64,000 bases of DNA, taken from assembly GCF_000368045.1 (NCBI RefSeq), contig NZ_KB849236.1:913731-977730 (forward strand), read 5' to 3'. Position 1 is the stretch's first letter. Each line of letters starts with the position of its first letter. The notes below the pieces were generated by a model. That model made no database searches. It was not told the DNA's origin and saw nothing but the letters and a program-made list of their open reading frames with translations. This document shows positions 1 to 8,830 of the stretch, piece after piece. This DNA is from Acinetobacter johnsonii CIP 64.6. GTDB lineage: Bacteria; Pseudomonadota; Gammaproteobacteria; Pseudomonadales; Moraxellaceae. The position numbers and the translations under genes were made by a program.

Positions 1-289
1 GGAACTGCATACCCGCTTGGATGTTGTCTACGCCTTGGAACATTTGCGCTGGAACTTCTTGAACGAGTTCAGGGTTGTATTCGCCATAACCTTCAGCAGC
101 AGGAACAGTAACAGTGAATTTTTCACCTACAGTTTTGCCTAGCAATGCATTTTCTAAACCTGGGATGATGTTACCTGCGCCGTGCAAATATGCAAGTGGT
201 TCACCTTGTGATTGGTCTAGCGTTTCGCCTTCAGCGTTAGTCAATTTGTAGTTGAAAGAAACCACGTGATCATTTGCGATAGCAGTCAT
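1..289 (-). CDS. slyD: FKBP-type peptidyl-prolyl isomerase, SlyD-like (3' part outside window)
   Basis: The minus-strand reading frame starts with ATG at 289 and runs off the left edge, so only the first 96 residues or so are seen. The translation begins MTAIANDHVVSFNYKLTN and continues with DQSQGEPLAYLHGAGNIIPG, the hallmark opening of SlyD-type FKBPs. There the insert-in-flap chaperone domain is embedded in the isomerase domain. Such proteins are cytosolic proline isomerases and chaperones; E. coli SlyD also binds nickel through a His/Cys-rich tail. That tail, if present here, lies outside the window, so a metal role cannot be judged. Confidence 0.85.
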   Translation of the reverse strand, partial: MTAIANDHVVSFNYKLTNAEGETLDQSQGEPLAYLHGAGNIIPGLENALLGKTVGEKFTVTVPAAEGYGEYNPELVQEVPAQMFQGVDNIQAGMQF

Positions 290-428
290 GTTTTTCGTCC
301 ATTCATTTAGAATTTAAGGGGTATATCATAAAGTGAAAAGCAGCTTTTGTAGACTAAATTTAGCAAAAAAACTGCATTTTCCACGTTCTTATGGCGTTTT
401 TTTATTAGTGGGGACGCATTTTTAGATT

Positions 429-1730
429 TCAATGCAATTTTATTTTCGGACCGACTTTTTTATTCATCAGGTCTTTTGCGGTCATCAGCCCAGCTTGGGT
501 ATAGCCATGTAAGGTGGCCTGATGGAGTCGATATAAAGAAACATACATGGTTTTTGCCAGCACGCCTTGCACATTAACTTGGCCCAGGAGTTCGCCCACA
601 GCTTTGTATTGACTGAGGGAAACCAAAGAGCCTTTGTCAGAAAATTTAAACATCGGCAAAGACTGACCACGAATGCGCACTTTGAGCGCTCGAAGCAAAA
701 AGGCTGCTTGTTGGCTGGCCACTTGAGCACGTGGGCCAAGGACTGGTTCATCGGCCGCGGGCTGGCAGTGAGCACAATCGCCAAAGGCAAAAATGTTGGG
801 GTCGGAACGGGTTTGCAAAGTTGCATAGACTTTAAGACGTCCAATCGCATCTTTTTCAAAGCCTTCAAGCGCATTTAAAACGACAGGCGCTTTGATGCCT
901 GCCGCCCAAACTTTTAGATCGGCATCGATTTGTGAGCCGTCAGCAAAATAGACATGGTCTTTGTCTAACTTGGCAACACGGTGATGGGTGAGGACTTCAA
1001 CGCCAAGTTTTTCCAATTGGGTATGTGTGTGATTTGCCATTTTGGTGGATAGGGCGGGAAGAATACGATCCGCTGCCTCAATCAAGGTCACTTTGACTTT
1101 GTTTGGGTCAATTTTATTGAGACCGTATTTAAAAAAGGTACTTTTCGCATGGATCAATTCGGCTGCAAGCTCGACCCCTGTGGCACCTGCACCAATAATC
1201 GCAATATTGAGTGCGCGTGTTTCGGGGCGGTTTTGTGCATCCAAATACAAATGTAGAAGGTCTTGCTGGAAAATTTCAGCTTGCTGGCGACTGTCGAGGA
1301 AATGGCAGTAATGTTTAGCACCTTCGGTCGAAAAGTCGTTAGAGGTCGAACCGACTGCTAGGACTAAGGTGTCGTAGTTGAGTTCAAACTGCGTGGTTTC
1401 CGTGCTTTGTTTGGCATATTGGCGTGCTTCAAGTTTTACATTTTTATGTTCTTGATCTAAGCCGACAAAACGACCCAAAACAAACTCATAATGATGCTTA
1501 GAAGCATGTGCAAAATAATTAATTTCTTCAACACTTGGGTTGAGTGTACCTGCCGCAATTTCGTGGAGTAAGGGTTTCCAGATGTGGGTGAGGTTTTGAT
1601 CGACGAGGGTGATTTTAACCCAGTTGGATTTTGCGAAGCTGTCACCGAGTTGCGTTGCTAACTCTAGACCACCAGCACCACCGCCAATAATAACAATATG
1701 GTGTGGCACTTGTTCTGTTTGTACAGCCAT
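429..1730 (-). CDS. ndh: Type II NADH dehydrogenase (NDH-2), FAD-dependent
   Basis: About 433 residues, the usual size for NDH-2. This enzyme oxidises NADH and reduces quinone at the inner face of the membrane without pumping protons. The N-terminus has the FAD dinucleotide motif IGGGAGGLELA, and a second Rossmann motif IGAGATGVELAAEL near residue 180 binds NADH. A C-terminal FAD contact is seen in IFAFGDCAHC. The frame is open three codons upstream only from a TTG, so I place the start at ATG 1730, behind an AGGTTG-like ribosome site. The C-terminal part contains a basic, amphipathic stretch as in membrane-associated NDH-2. It is a single gene. A related sulfide:quinone reductase is less likely, because its conserved cysteine pattern is not evident. 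Confidence 0.85.
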   Translation of the reverse strand: MAVQTEQVPHHIVIIGGGAGGLELATQLGDSFAKSNWVKITLVDQNLTHIWKPLLHEIAAGTLNPSVEEINYFAHASKHHYEFVLGRFVGLDQEHKNVKLEARQYAKQSTETTQFELNYDTLVLAVGSTSNDFSTEGAKHYCHFLDSRQQAEIFQQDLLHLYLDAQNRPETRALNIAIIGAGATGVELAAELIHAKSTFFKYGLNKIDPNKVKVTLIEAADRILPALSTKMANHTHTQLEKLGVEVLTHHRVAKLDKDHVYFADGSQIDADLKVWAAGIKAPVVLNALEGFEKDAIGRLKVYATLQTRSDPNIFAFGDCAHCQPAADEPVLGPRAQVASQQAAFLLRALKVRIRGQSLPMFKFSDKGSLVSLSQYKAVGELLGQVNVQGVLAKTMYVSLYRLHQATLHGYTQAGLMTAKDLMNKKVGPKIKLH

Positions 1731-1755
1731 ATGAAGCAACCTATTTATTATTAAA

Positions 1756-1794
1756 AAAAGAAGATGACATTGAATATGCCATCTTCTTGATTTA
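1756..1794 (-). terminator. Intrinsic terminator after the D,D-carboxypeptidase gene
   Basis: On the minus strand a stem of about 13 pairs (AAGAAGATGGCAT with ATGTCATCTTCTT, one G-U pair) is followed by a run of seven T. It lies between the carboxypeptidase stop and ndh, so ndh probably needs its own promoter. Confidence 0.75.
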
Positions 1795-1854
1795 TTGATA
1801 ATTAGATTGTCTTACAAGTTACATAAAGTATAAAACTCGGGATACTGCTCGAAC

Positions 1855-3165
1855 TTAACCGAGTGTGTAGGTTTTTACTTTAGGTTCATCACTTGATAAA
1901 AATGGAAACAAGCTTTTGAACCAAAACATCAGTCGCTGGAAAATATTGGCTTCTTCAATTTGTACATCTTCTTCAATGGTGAACGTTTGAATGAGCTGAT
2001 TGTTTTGATAGACCTGCACTTTCGCCAGTTGCATCACTTCAGCCAGAGGAGCGGTCAGTTTGTTTTGCAACACTTCAATATTGAAATGCGTTTTTGTAGA
2101 TTCTAAGGGATCAATGCGTTGAATAGTGCCATTGCCTGTATTGAGCATAATCCGTTGGTTGGTCTGGTCAAAGGCATGTAAGTCAATGGCATATGGCTGA
2201 TCGTACAGTGATGTGGTCACAATTTTCGGTTGCTTACTTTCCACTTTGAACATTTTCAATGTCGATTTGACGACAGGCAGTTCAGCGATAATTTGCTTAT
2301 CTTTCAGTGCAACTTCATTGCGAGTATAGGTATAAGACAAATTCATGAGGTTGTGTGCAACTTCAGCACGCTTAGCTGCACTTTCTGTACCCAAAACGAT
2401 GACCACCAAGCGACGGTTTGGATTGTCTGGATTCATGGTTGGGCGGTTTGCTGTCAGGGCTAAATTGTATCCCGCTGCTTTGGTATAACCTGTCTTTAAG
2501 CCATCTACGGTTGGGTCTTGTTTTAACAGAATATTTGTTGCACGGTGAAAGCGTTGATTATAGCTAAAACTTTGCTGTTTTGAATAGTATAAATAGTCTG
2601 GCGTTTCATTCACCAAGGCTTGGCCTAATAGCGCTAAATCATGTGCGGTCGAATAGTGCTCTGGCATGGTGATACCAGCAGGATTCTGAAAATGGGTTTC
2701 AGTCATTCCCAGCGCTTTGGCTTCTTGGTTCATTCGTGCAACAAAGTTTGGAATATCACCTGAGATGCGTTCTGCTAAAGTCACCGCTGCATCGTTGGCA
2801 GACATCACCACTAAACCCGCTAAAAGCTGATCCACAGAAATCTGTTCGCCTTGTTTTAAGTACATTTGGGACTCATCCCACATCACTGTACTGACCACAG
2901 GTGTTGCGGTAAGAATTTCGCTCTTATTGAGCTTCCCTGCATTAATTTCTTTGAGTGCAATATACGCCACCATCATTTTGGTGAGCGAAGCGGGTGCACG
3001 TTGAACATGACTATTATGCTCTGCAATGACTTGCCCCGATTGGCTGTCAAAAACTGTCCAAGCTTGAGCTTCAACTGTTTCAGGAACAATGTTGAGCAAT
3101 GCCGCTTGAGTGAAACTTGAACATAAGGCGAAGAGTGTAGCGATGAAGTAGATGACAGCTTTCAA
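1855..3165 (-). CDS. dacC: D-alanyl-D-alanine carboxypeptidase, PBP5/6 family
   Basis: 436 residues. A signal peptide ends near AFTQA-type cleavage sequence (hydrophobic core residues 4-18, then SSFTQAALL). All three penicillin-binding motifs of peptidase family S11 are present: SLTK with catalytic Ser60 and Lys63, SAN at about 122-124, and KTG at about 224-226. The enzyme removes the terminal D-Ala of peptidoglycan stem peptides in the periplasm. After the catalytic domain comes a PBP5-type beta domain, then a C-terminal amphipathic helix region (FQRLMFWFKSLFPFL) that would hold it to the inner membrane. It is somewhat longer than typical PBP5/6 (about 380-400 residues). The symbol follows Acinetobacter usage and is less certain than the family. 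Confidence 0.85.
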   Translation of the reverse strand: MKAVIYFIATLFALCSSFTQAALLNIVPETVEAQAWTVFDSQSGQVIAEHNSHVQRAPASLTKMMVAYIALKEINAGKLNKSEILTATPVVSTVMWDESQMYLKQGEQISVDQLLAGLVVMSANDAAVTLAERISGDIPNFVARMNQEAKALGMTETHFQNPAGITMPEHYSTAHDLALLGQALVNETPDYLYYSKQQSFSYNQRFHRATNILLKQDPTVDGLKTGYTKAAGYNLALTANRPTMNPDNPNRRLVVIVLGTESAAKRAEVAHNLMNLSYTYTRNEVALKDKQIIAELPVVKSTLKMFKVESKQPKIVTTSLYDQPYAIDLHAFDQTNQRIMLNTGNGTIQRIDPLESTKTHFNIEVLQNKLTAPLAEVMQLAKVQVYQNNQLIQTFTIEEDVQIEEANIFQRLMFWFKSLFPFLSSDEPKVKTYTLG

Positions 3166-3344
3166 TGAAATTCCCTAACCAAGCCATTCCGTGACTTTTA
3201 AACCTAAAACAGCTGCAAATGCTATGCCTTTTTTTCCTCAATGACCAGTCAAAAATGCAGACAAATGTGACTGTGACGCAAAACTGGCGTAAATAATGCT
3301 AAGCTAAGTTATAACTCATTTCATTTTATTTTGTATCGCCCATT

Positions 3345-5048
3345 ATGTTGCATTATCAGATCGAATTTGACGATTATCGTCAGCACCTTATACACGTGAC
3401 TTTACGTTTTGTAGCAGACCCAACACAGGTACTTTCATTACCAACTTGGATTCCGGGTAGTTACCTCATTCGCGAGTTTTCAAAGCATATAGAGTCAGTT
3501 CGTGCTTATGATGAAGAAGGGCGTTTGTTAGAAATTCAAAAATTTGAAAAGAATAAATGGCGTCTTTTTAATACCGATCATGAACTGATTACGGTTGAGT
3601 ATGATGTCTATGCCTATGATCTGTCGGTGCGCGGTGCGTATGTAGATCAAACCCGTTTATATGTAAACCCCGCATGTGCTTGCTTAGGTTTGGAGGGTCA
3701 AGAGGATAAAGCAGTTGAAGTTGAATTGTTCCTTCCTGATGAACTAAAACACTTCCAATTGGCTACCGGTATGGCTTCTAAAAGCCTCGTTAAAGGTCGT
3801 TTTACCTTAAAAGCCAAAAACTATGCCGAGCTGATTGATGCACCATTTGAGTTGGCAGAACAGACGCGTTTTGGTTTTGAAGCCAATGGTATTCCGCATG
3901 AGTTTGTGGTGTCAGGTAAACATGCCATGAATGCTGCACGTATGCAGCAAGATATTGAAAAAATCTGTGCAACAGAAATTTTAATGTTTGGCTCAGCGCC
4001 ATTTTCAAACTACACCTTTATGACGATGGCGACAGCAAATAGCTATGGTGGTTTGGAGCATCCAAATTCAACCAGCTTGATTATTCCTCGTGAAGACTTA
4101 CCAAAAGCCAATGAGCCTGAAGAGCCATCTGAAGACTATCAACGTTTCTTAGGTTTATGTAGCCATGAATATTTCCACTCATGGTTGGTCAAATTCATTC
4201 GTCCTGAAAACTTTGTCAATTATGATCTAAACAAAGAAGGCTATACCTCTTTGCTTTGGATTTTTGAAGGTTTCACGTCTTATTATGATGACCTGATTTT
4301 GCTACGTAGTGGTGTGATTTCCCAAGCCTCATATATCAAACTACTCAAAACTCAGATTGATCGTTATTTACAAAATCCGGGTCGTTTTGTTCAGTCTGTG
4401 TCTGAGTCCAGCTTTGATGCATGGGTGAAATTTTACCGTCAGGATGAAAACTCGAACAATGCAGGCACCAGCTATTACAACAAAGGTTGTTTGGTTGCCC
4501 TATGCTTAGACTTAGGTTTGCGCTTACGTGGTTCAAGTCTAGATGCACTTATGCGTAAACTTTATGAGAACGCGCAAAAGGGCATACAAGTACATGAGCG
4601 TACAATTGTTGAGTTGTGCAATGAGCTGACGGGTGATAACTGGATTGAGCAAATCAATCACTTAATTAACACCACAGATGAGTTGCCGCTCGATCAACTT
4701 TTCCCTGAGTTTGGTTTAAGTTATAGCCTGAAAAATGATAAGTCATTACCGTTAGGTTTAAAGCTTGTAAATAAGCCAGAAGGCGTGTTGGTGCAAAGCG
4801 CACGTCGTGATGGTGCTGCTGCTCAAGCTGGCCTTTCTGCCCATGATGTGATCATTGTGATTGATGGTCTCAAAGCAACGGTGAAACTGATAGAAAAGTA
4901 TGCCAAGCAAGAAGGTATATATAGCATTTTGGCATTCCGCCGTGATGAGTTGATGAGCTTTGATGTGAAAGCTGCTGGCTCAGAGCTGACGGAAGTTGAA
5001 TTGAAAGTTGAAGACCAAGCAAAAGCAGAGAAGTGGTTCAAGGCTTAG
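3345..5048 (+). CDS. M61-family metallopeptidase with C-terminal PDZ domain
   Basis: 567 residues, resembling glycyl aminopeptidases of family M61. The zinc site is SHEYFHSW (HExxH at about residues 274-278). The third ligand is probably the Glu in IFEGFTSYYDD some 30 residues downstream. An N-terminal beta-rich domain precedes the catalytic domain. The last 100 residues look like a PDZ domain (GVLVQSARRDGAAAQAGLSAHDVIIVIDG). No signal peptide is visible, so a cytosolic peptidase is likely. It is divergent from dacC, with about 180 bp between the start codons that must hold both promoters. Confidence 0.85.
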   Translation: MLHYQIEFDDYRQHLIHVTLRFVADPTQVLSLPTWIPGSYLIREFSKHIESVRAYDEEGRLLEIQKFEKNKWRLFNTDHELITVEYDVYAYDLSVRGAYVDQTRLYVNPACACLGLEGQEDKAVEVELFLPDELKHFQLATGMASKSLVKGRFTLKAKNYAELIDAPFELAEQTRFGFEANGIPHEFVVSGKHAMNAARMQQDIEKICATEILMFGSAPFSNYTFMTMATANSYGGLEHPNSTSLIIPREDLPKANEPEEPSEDYQRFLGLCSHEYFHSWLVKFIRPENFVNYDLNKEGYTSLLWIFEGFTSYYDDLILLRSGVISQASYIKLLKTQIDRYLQNPGRFVQSVSESSFDAWVKFYRQDENSNNAGTSYYNKGCLVALCLDLGLRLRGSSLDALMRKLYENAQKGIQVHERTIVELCNELTGDNWIEQINHLINTTDELPLDQLFPEFGLSYSLKNDKSLPLGLKLVNKPEGVLVQSARRDGAAAQAGLSAHDVIIVIDGLKATVKLIEKYAKQEGIYSILAFRRDELMSFDVKAAGSELTEVELKVEDQAKAEKWFKA

Positions 5049-5083
5049 TCCCTAAGCCACTTTATTTGTCATTCTGTTGAAAT

Positions 5084-5114
5084 AAAAACCGATGCCTAGG
5101 TATCGGTTTTTTTA
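5084..5114. terminator. Bidirectional intrinsic terminator
   Basis: AAAAACCGAT and TATCGGTTTTT form a stem flanked by A-rich and T-rich tracts. It sits between the convergent M61 peptidase and hydroxyisourate hydrolase genes and could stop transcription from both sides. Confidence 0.8.
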
Positions 5115-5134
5115 TATTTGTTCATTTTTGAATA

Positions 5135-5533
5135 TTAACTACCACGATAAGTGGAATAGCCATATGGGCTAATTAACAGCGGGATATGGTAATGATCTAA
5201 TGAGCCATCAATTACAAACACCACGGGCACTTCTGGAAAGAATGAGCGCTGATTTTTTTGGCGAAACCAATCACCCGTTTTAAAGGTAACTTTGTATACA
5301 CCTTTTTGTAAGGCCGTATCTTTGGGATATAAATCATTGATTCGACCTTGGTCATCGGTCATGCTTGAGCTGATTTCTGTCCATTTATCATTTTGTTGGG
5401 CTTCAAGTGTCACTTTGACATTGGCAGAAGGGAGACCATTTTCCAAATTCAGCACATGGACGCTCAATGGATTTTGAGCAAAACACCAAGAAGAAAAACC
5501 AAGTCCAATGAGCGGAAGCAGCATTTTTAGCAT
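5135..5533 (-). CDS. Exported 5-hydroxyisourate hydrolase (transthyretin-like)
   Basis: Hydrolyses 5-hydroxyisourate, the product of urate oxidation. The C-terminus YSTYRGS is the diagnostic YRGS signature of the family. The conserved HVLNLENGLPS near the start of the mature protein and HYHIPLLISPYGYS near the end supply the catalytic histidines, with the arginine in DDQGRI. The frame opens 20 codons earlier, but the ATG at 5533 has an AAGGG ribosome site and gives a clean signal peptide (MLKMLLPLIGLGFSSWCFA). I therefore choose that start, about 132 residues. The protein would act in the periplasm. No other urate-degradation gene is nearby, so it is isolated from its pathway in this window. 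Confidence 0.88.
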   Translation of the reverse strand: MLKMLLPLIGLGFSSWCFAQNPLSVHVLNLENGLPSANVKVTLEAQQNDKWTEISSSMTDDQGRINDLYPKDTALQKGVYKVTFKTGDWFRQKNQRSFFPEVPVVFVIDGSLDHYHIPLLISPYGYSTYRGS

Positions 5534-5710
5534 TGAATTGACCCTTACCGTTGCAGGAAAAAGATTCAGTTTAACCAACCATATAAAAATCATAGGTTTA
5601 AAAATGTAAAAATGGGGGAGTACGCGTAGAGGGTTTATGTATCAATATTTAAGCTGCAGCATGTCGAATGGCTCTGCCGATTTAAATTTAGCGCTGAGAA
5701 AAGTCATTCT

Positions 5711-5742
5711 GATGCATGTAGGGCTAGATGCATGTAGGGCTA
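5711..5742 (+). repeat. 16-bp perfect tandem duplication
   Basis: GATGCATGTAGGGCTA occurs twice in direct succession (5711-5726 and 5727-5742) in the gap upstream of idh. Each unit contains the palindrome ATGCAT. The function is unknown; it could be a recent slippage duplication. Confidence 0.9.
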
Positions 5743-5894
5743 TAAGACTATAAAAAGGATTTGAAGACTGTATTATGTGAAAAGTATCTGTTGTTGTGGT
5801 TTAGATGAGGTAAATAACACATTTCGCTAAAAAATTTGTCTATTTTCTAAGCAAAAGCTAAAGCCTTGTGGAAAGACGTGATTTTGAAAAACGA

Positions 5895-6032
5895 AGGCTG
5901 TAGTGGTATTTTCTGGCGAAATGTCGTTATCACTGGATATTACGTTGACTGTAAAGCCCTGAGGGACGATACTTTCAGGGTTTTATTCAAGCACATCGGT
6001 TCGCAGGGGTTGAGCCAGAAGCTCATCACCCT
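5895..6032 (+). promoter_or_regulatory. Candidate structured leader of idh with terminator-like hairpin
   Basis: The 530-base gap between the hydroxyisourate hydrolase and idh has no convincing gene. Three hairpins can be drawn: AGTGGTA/TATCACT (5902-5908 with 5928-5934, one wobble); CCCTGA/TCAGGG (5957-5962 with 5975-5980) followed directly by TTTTATT, like a weak terminator; and GGGGTTGAGC with GCTCATCACCC (6006-6031, imperfect). The ribosome site CAAGGGG lies just before the ATG at 6064. The arrangement suggests an attenuator, a riboswitch-like leader or a short RNA ending near 5987. This is drawn by eye; no known riboswitch consensus was recognised. Confidence 0.35.
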
Positions 6033-6063
6033 AAAAAACTCAATCTAACGCAAGGGGCTATAT

Positions 6064-8295
6064 ATGGCTGGTGGAAAGTCAACCATCATTTACACACTGA
6101 CCGACGAGGCGCCATTGCTAGCGACTTATTCGCTACTGCCGATCATTGAGACCTTTACTAAACCTGCTGGTGTAGAGATCGTTAAAACTGATATCTCTGT
6201 TGCCGCACGTGTTCTCGCAGAATTCTCTGAATACCTAAAAGAAGAGCAAAAAGTCCCAGACAATCTTGCAGAACTAGGTCGTCTTACCCAAGATCCAGAT
6301 ACTAATATCATCAAACTCCCGAATATTAGTGCCTCTGTTGCTCAGTTAACAGCATGTATCAAAGAGCTTCAATCAAAAGGCTACGCGATTCCTGACTATC
6401 CTGAAAACCCAACCACTGAAGACGAAAAAGCGCTTAAAGCGCGCTATGGCAAATGTCTTGGTTCAGCTGTAAACCCTGTATTGCGTGAAGGTAACTCTGA
6501 CCGTCGTGCACCAGCTGCAGTGAAAAACTATGCGAAAAAACACCCGCACTCTATGAGCGAGTGGAAGCAATGGTCTCAAACTCACGTTTCTCACATGGAT
6601 GAAGGCGACTTCTACCACGGTGAAAAGTCGATGACTTTAGACCGTGCACGTAATGTGAAAATGGAACTCATCACCAAGTCTGGTGAAACGATTGTTCTGA
6701 AGTCAAAAGTTGCACTTCAAGACGGCGAAATCATCGACTCAATGTTCATGAGCAAGAAAGCGCTTTGCGATTTCTATGAAAAAGAACTTGATGATTGTAA
6801 AGAAGCGGGCATTTTGTTCTCTTTACACGTTAAAGCAACCATGATGAAAGTTTCACACCCGATCGTTTTCGGTCACTGTGTGAAAATTTACTACAAAGAT
6901 GCTTTTGAAAAACACGGTAAATTGTTCGATGAGCTAGGCATTAACGTAAACAACGGTATGGCTGGTCTTTACGAGAAGATCGCAACTTTACCGACATCTT
7001 TACGTGAAGAAATCATCGAAGACTTACATGCTTGCCAAGAACACCGTCCTGCACTTGCAATGGTTGATTCGGCGAAAGGCATCACAAACTTCCATTCACC
7101 AAACGACGTGATTGTAGATGCTTCAATGCCTGCAATGATTCGTGGTGGCGGTAAAATGTGGGGCGCTGACGGCAAACCTTATGACTGTAAAGCAGTAATG
7201 CCTGAGTCAACTTTTGCGCGTATCTATCAAGAAATGATCAATTTCTGTAAGTGGAACGGTAACTTTGACCCACGTACGATGGGTACTGTGCCTAACGTTG
7301 GTTTGATGGCGCAAAAAGCTGAAGAATACGGTTCGCACGACAAAACTTTCGAAATGTCTGAAGCGGGTGTTGCAAACATCACTGACCTAGAAACTGGCGA
7401 AGTGTTGATGACTCAAAATGTTGAGGAAGGCGACATCTGGCGTATGTGTCAGGTGAAAGATGCACCGATTCAAGATTGGGTAAAACTTGCAGTAAACCGT
7501 GCTCGTAACTCGGGTATGCCAGCAATCTTCTGGTTAGACCCATACCGCCCGCACGAAAATGAAGTGATCAAGAAAGTACAAAAATACTTGAAAGACCACG
7601 ATACTGCTGGTTTAGACATTCAGATCATGTCTCAAGTACGTGCAATGCGTTATACACTTGAACGTGTAGCGCGTGGCCTAGATACGATTTCTGTAACGGG
7701 TAACATCCTACGTGACTACCTGACTGACTTGTTCCCAATTATGGAATTGGGTACTTCAGCGAAAATGTTGTCTATCGTTCCGTTAATGGCGGGCGGTGGC
7801 ATGTACGAAACTGGTGCGGGTGGTTCAGCGCCTAAACACGTACAACAGCTTGTTGAAGAAAACCACTTACGTTGGGATTCTTTAGGTGAGTTCTTGGCGC
7901 TTGCTGTTTCTTTAGAAGAGCTAGGTATTAAAGAAGATAACGCTCAGGCGAAACTTCTTGCGAAGACTTTAGACCAAGCGACTGGCAAATTACTTGATAA
8001 CGACAAGTCTCCATCACGTCGTACAGGCGAGTTAGATAACCGTGGCAGCCACTTCTATTTAGCGAAGTTCTGGGCTGAAGCGCTTACTGCACAAGATGAA
8101 GATGCTGAGTTGAAAGCGAAGTTTGCGCCACTTGCGAAAGCACTTGCTGAAAACGAAGACAAGATCATTGCTGAACTTGCTCAAGTTCAAGGTCAAGCTG
8201 CTGACATCGGTGGTTACTATGCTGTAGATACAGCTAAAGTAAATGCTGTAATGCGTCCAAGCGAGACTTTGAATGCTGCACTTGAAGCGATCTAA
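6064..8295 (+). CDS. icd2: NADP-dependent isocitrate dehydrogenase, monomeric type
   Basis: 743 residues, the usual length of monomeric IDH (about 740). It decarboxylates isocitrate to 2-oxoglutarate with NADP in the TCA cycle. The opening STIIYTLTDEAPLLATYS and the internal HKTFEMSEAG-like and GTSAKMLSIVPLMAGGGMYETG stretches match the family, which is unrelated in length to the dimeric enzyme encoded at 12.7 kb. The gene follows a long leader with hairpins and is closed by a strong terminator, so it is monocistronic. Acinetobacter is known to hold both isozymes; in cold-adapted relatives the monomeric form responds to carbon source or temperature. Here the leader is the only visible hint of control. 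Confidence 0.95.
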   Translation: MAGGKSTIIYTLTDEAPLLATYSLLPIIETFTKPAGVEIVKTDISVAARVLAEFSEYLKEEQKVPDNLAELGRLTQDPDTNIIKLPNISASVAQLTACIKELQSKGYAIPDYPENPTTEDEKALKARYGKCLGSAVNPVLREGNSDRRAPAAVKNYAKKHPHSMSEWKQWSQTHVSHMDEGDFYHGEKSMTLDRARNVKMELITKSGETIVLKSKVALQDGEIIDSMFMSKKALCDFYEKELDDCKEAGILFSLHVKATMMKVSHPIVFGHCVKIYYKDAFEKHGKLFDELGINVNNGMAGLYEKIATLPTSLREEIIEDLHACQEHRPALAMVDSAKGITNFHSPNDVIVDASMPAMIRGGGKMWGADGKPYDCKAVMPESTFARIYQEMINFCKWNGNFDPRTMGTVPNVGLMAQKAEEYGSHDKTFEMSEAGVANITDLETGEVLMTQNVEEGDIWRMCQVKDAPIQDWVKLAVNRARNSGMPAIFWLDPYRPHENEVIKKVQKYLKDHDTAGLDIQIMSQVRAMRYTLERVARGLDTISVTGNILRDYLTDLFPIMELGTSAKMLSIVPLMAGGGMYETGAGGSAPKHVQQLVEENHLRWDSLGEFLALAVSLEELGIKEDNAQAKLLAKTLDQATGKLLDNDKSPSRRTGELDNRGSHFYLAKFWAEALTAQDEDAELKAKFAPLAKALAENEDKIIAELAQVQGQAADIGGYYAVDTAKVNAVMRPSETLNAALEAI

Positions 8296-8330
8296 GTCAA
8301 AACTAAATCGGTAAATTTACCGATGAAGTG

Positions 8331-8363
8331 AAAAAAGCCGATGCATATGCGTCGGCTTTTTTT
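8331..8363 (+). terminator. Intrinsic terminator of idh
   Basis: AAAAAAGCCGATGCATATGCGTCGGCTTTTTTT forms a GC-rich stem with a T run. The IS3-family element begins only about ten bases later, so its insertion leaves idh termination intact. Confidence 0.85.
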
Positions 8364-8417
8364 AATAAATATATGTCCCGTCCTGAAATAAGTTTACACC
8401 TTTAAGAGGCTTATTTT

Positions 8418-8807
8418 ATGGAACATGAACGAGAACAAAGAGTTAAACGTACACAAGGTGATTATAGCTTTGCCTTTAAAATGATGGTTGTACATGAAGT
8501 AGAAAAAGGGCAAATTACTTATAAACAAGCTCAGGCAAAATATGGTATTCAAGGAAGATCAACTGTGCTGGTATGGTTACGCAAGCACGGACAACAGGAC
8601 TGGACTTCGAATATGCCGCCTTCTTCTAAACGCCAATTAACACCCCAACAACGAATCCGCCAATTAGAAAAGCAGTTAGCCGCAGAAAAGCTTAAAACTG
8701 AATTTATTCAGGATGTGATTTATCACATTGATAAAGAATGTGGGACTGATCTTGGAAAAAAGTATACCGAGCACGTTTCAAAGATTGGCAAAGCCAAAGA
8801 GGACTAA
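8418..8807 (+). CDS. IS3-family transposase OrfA (helix-turn-helix)
   Basis: 129 residues. The N-terminal half is a helix-turn-helix DNA-binding domain (AFKMMVVHEVEKGQITYKQA, then YGIQGRSTVLVWLRKHG). It is followed by a leucine-rich coiled coil (QRIRQLEKQLAAEKLKTEF) used for multimerisation. The heptamer A AAA AAG at 8756-8762 lies in phase with this frame. It is a textbook site for -1 ribosomal frameshifting into orfB, giving the OrfAB fusion transposase. Confidence 0.92.
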   Translation: MEHEREQRVKRTQGDYSFAFKMMVVHEVEKGQITYKQAQAKYGIQGRSTVLVWLRKHGQQDWTSNMPPSSKRQLTPQQRIRQLEKQLAAEKLKTEFIQDVIYHIDKECGTDLGKKYTEHVSKIGKAKED

Positions 8808-8830
8808 GCGTTTCACGTTATTGTCAGTGG

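Noticed and set aside
5866..6048. A 60-codon frame in the idh leader
   Set aside because: It lacks an ATG and a ribosome site, and it runs through all three hairpins. Structured leader RNA explains the stretch better than a peptide.
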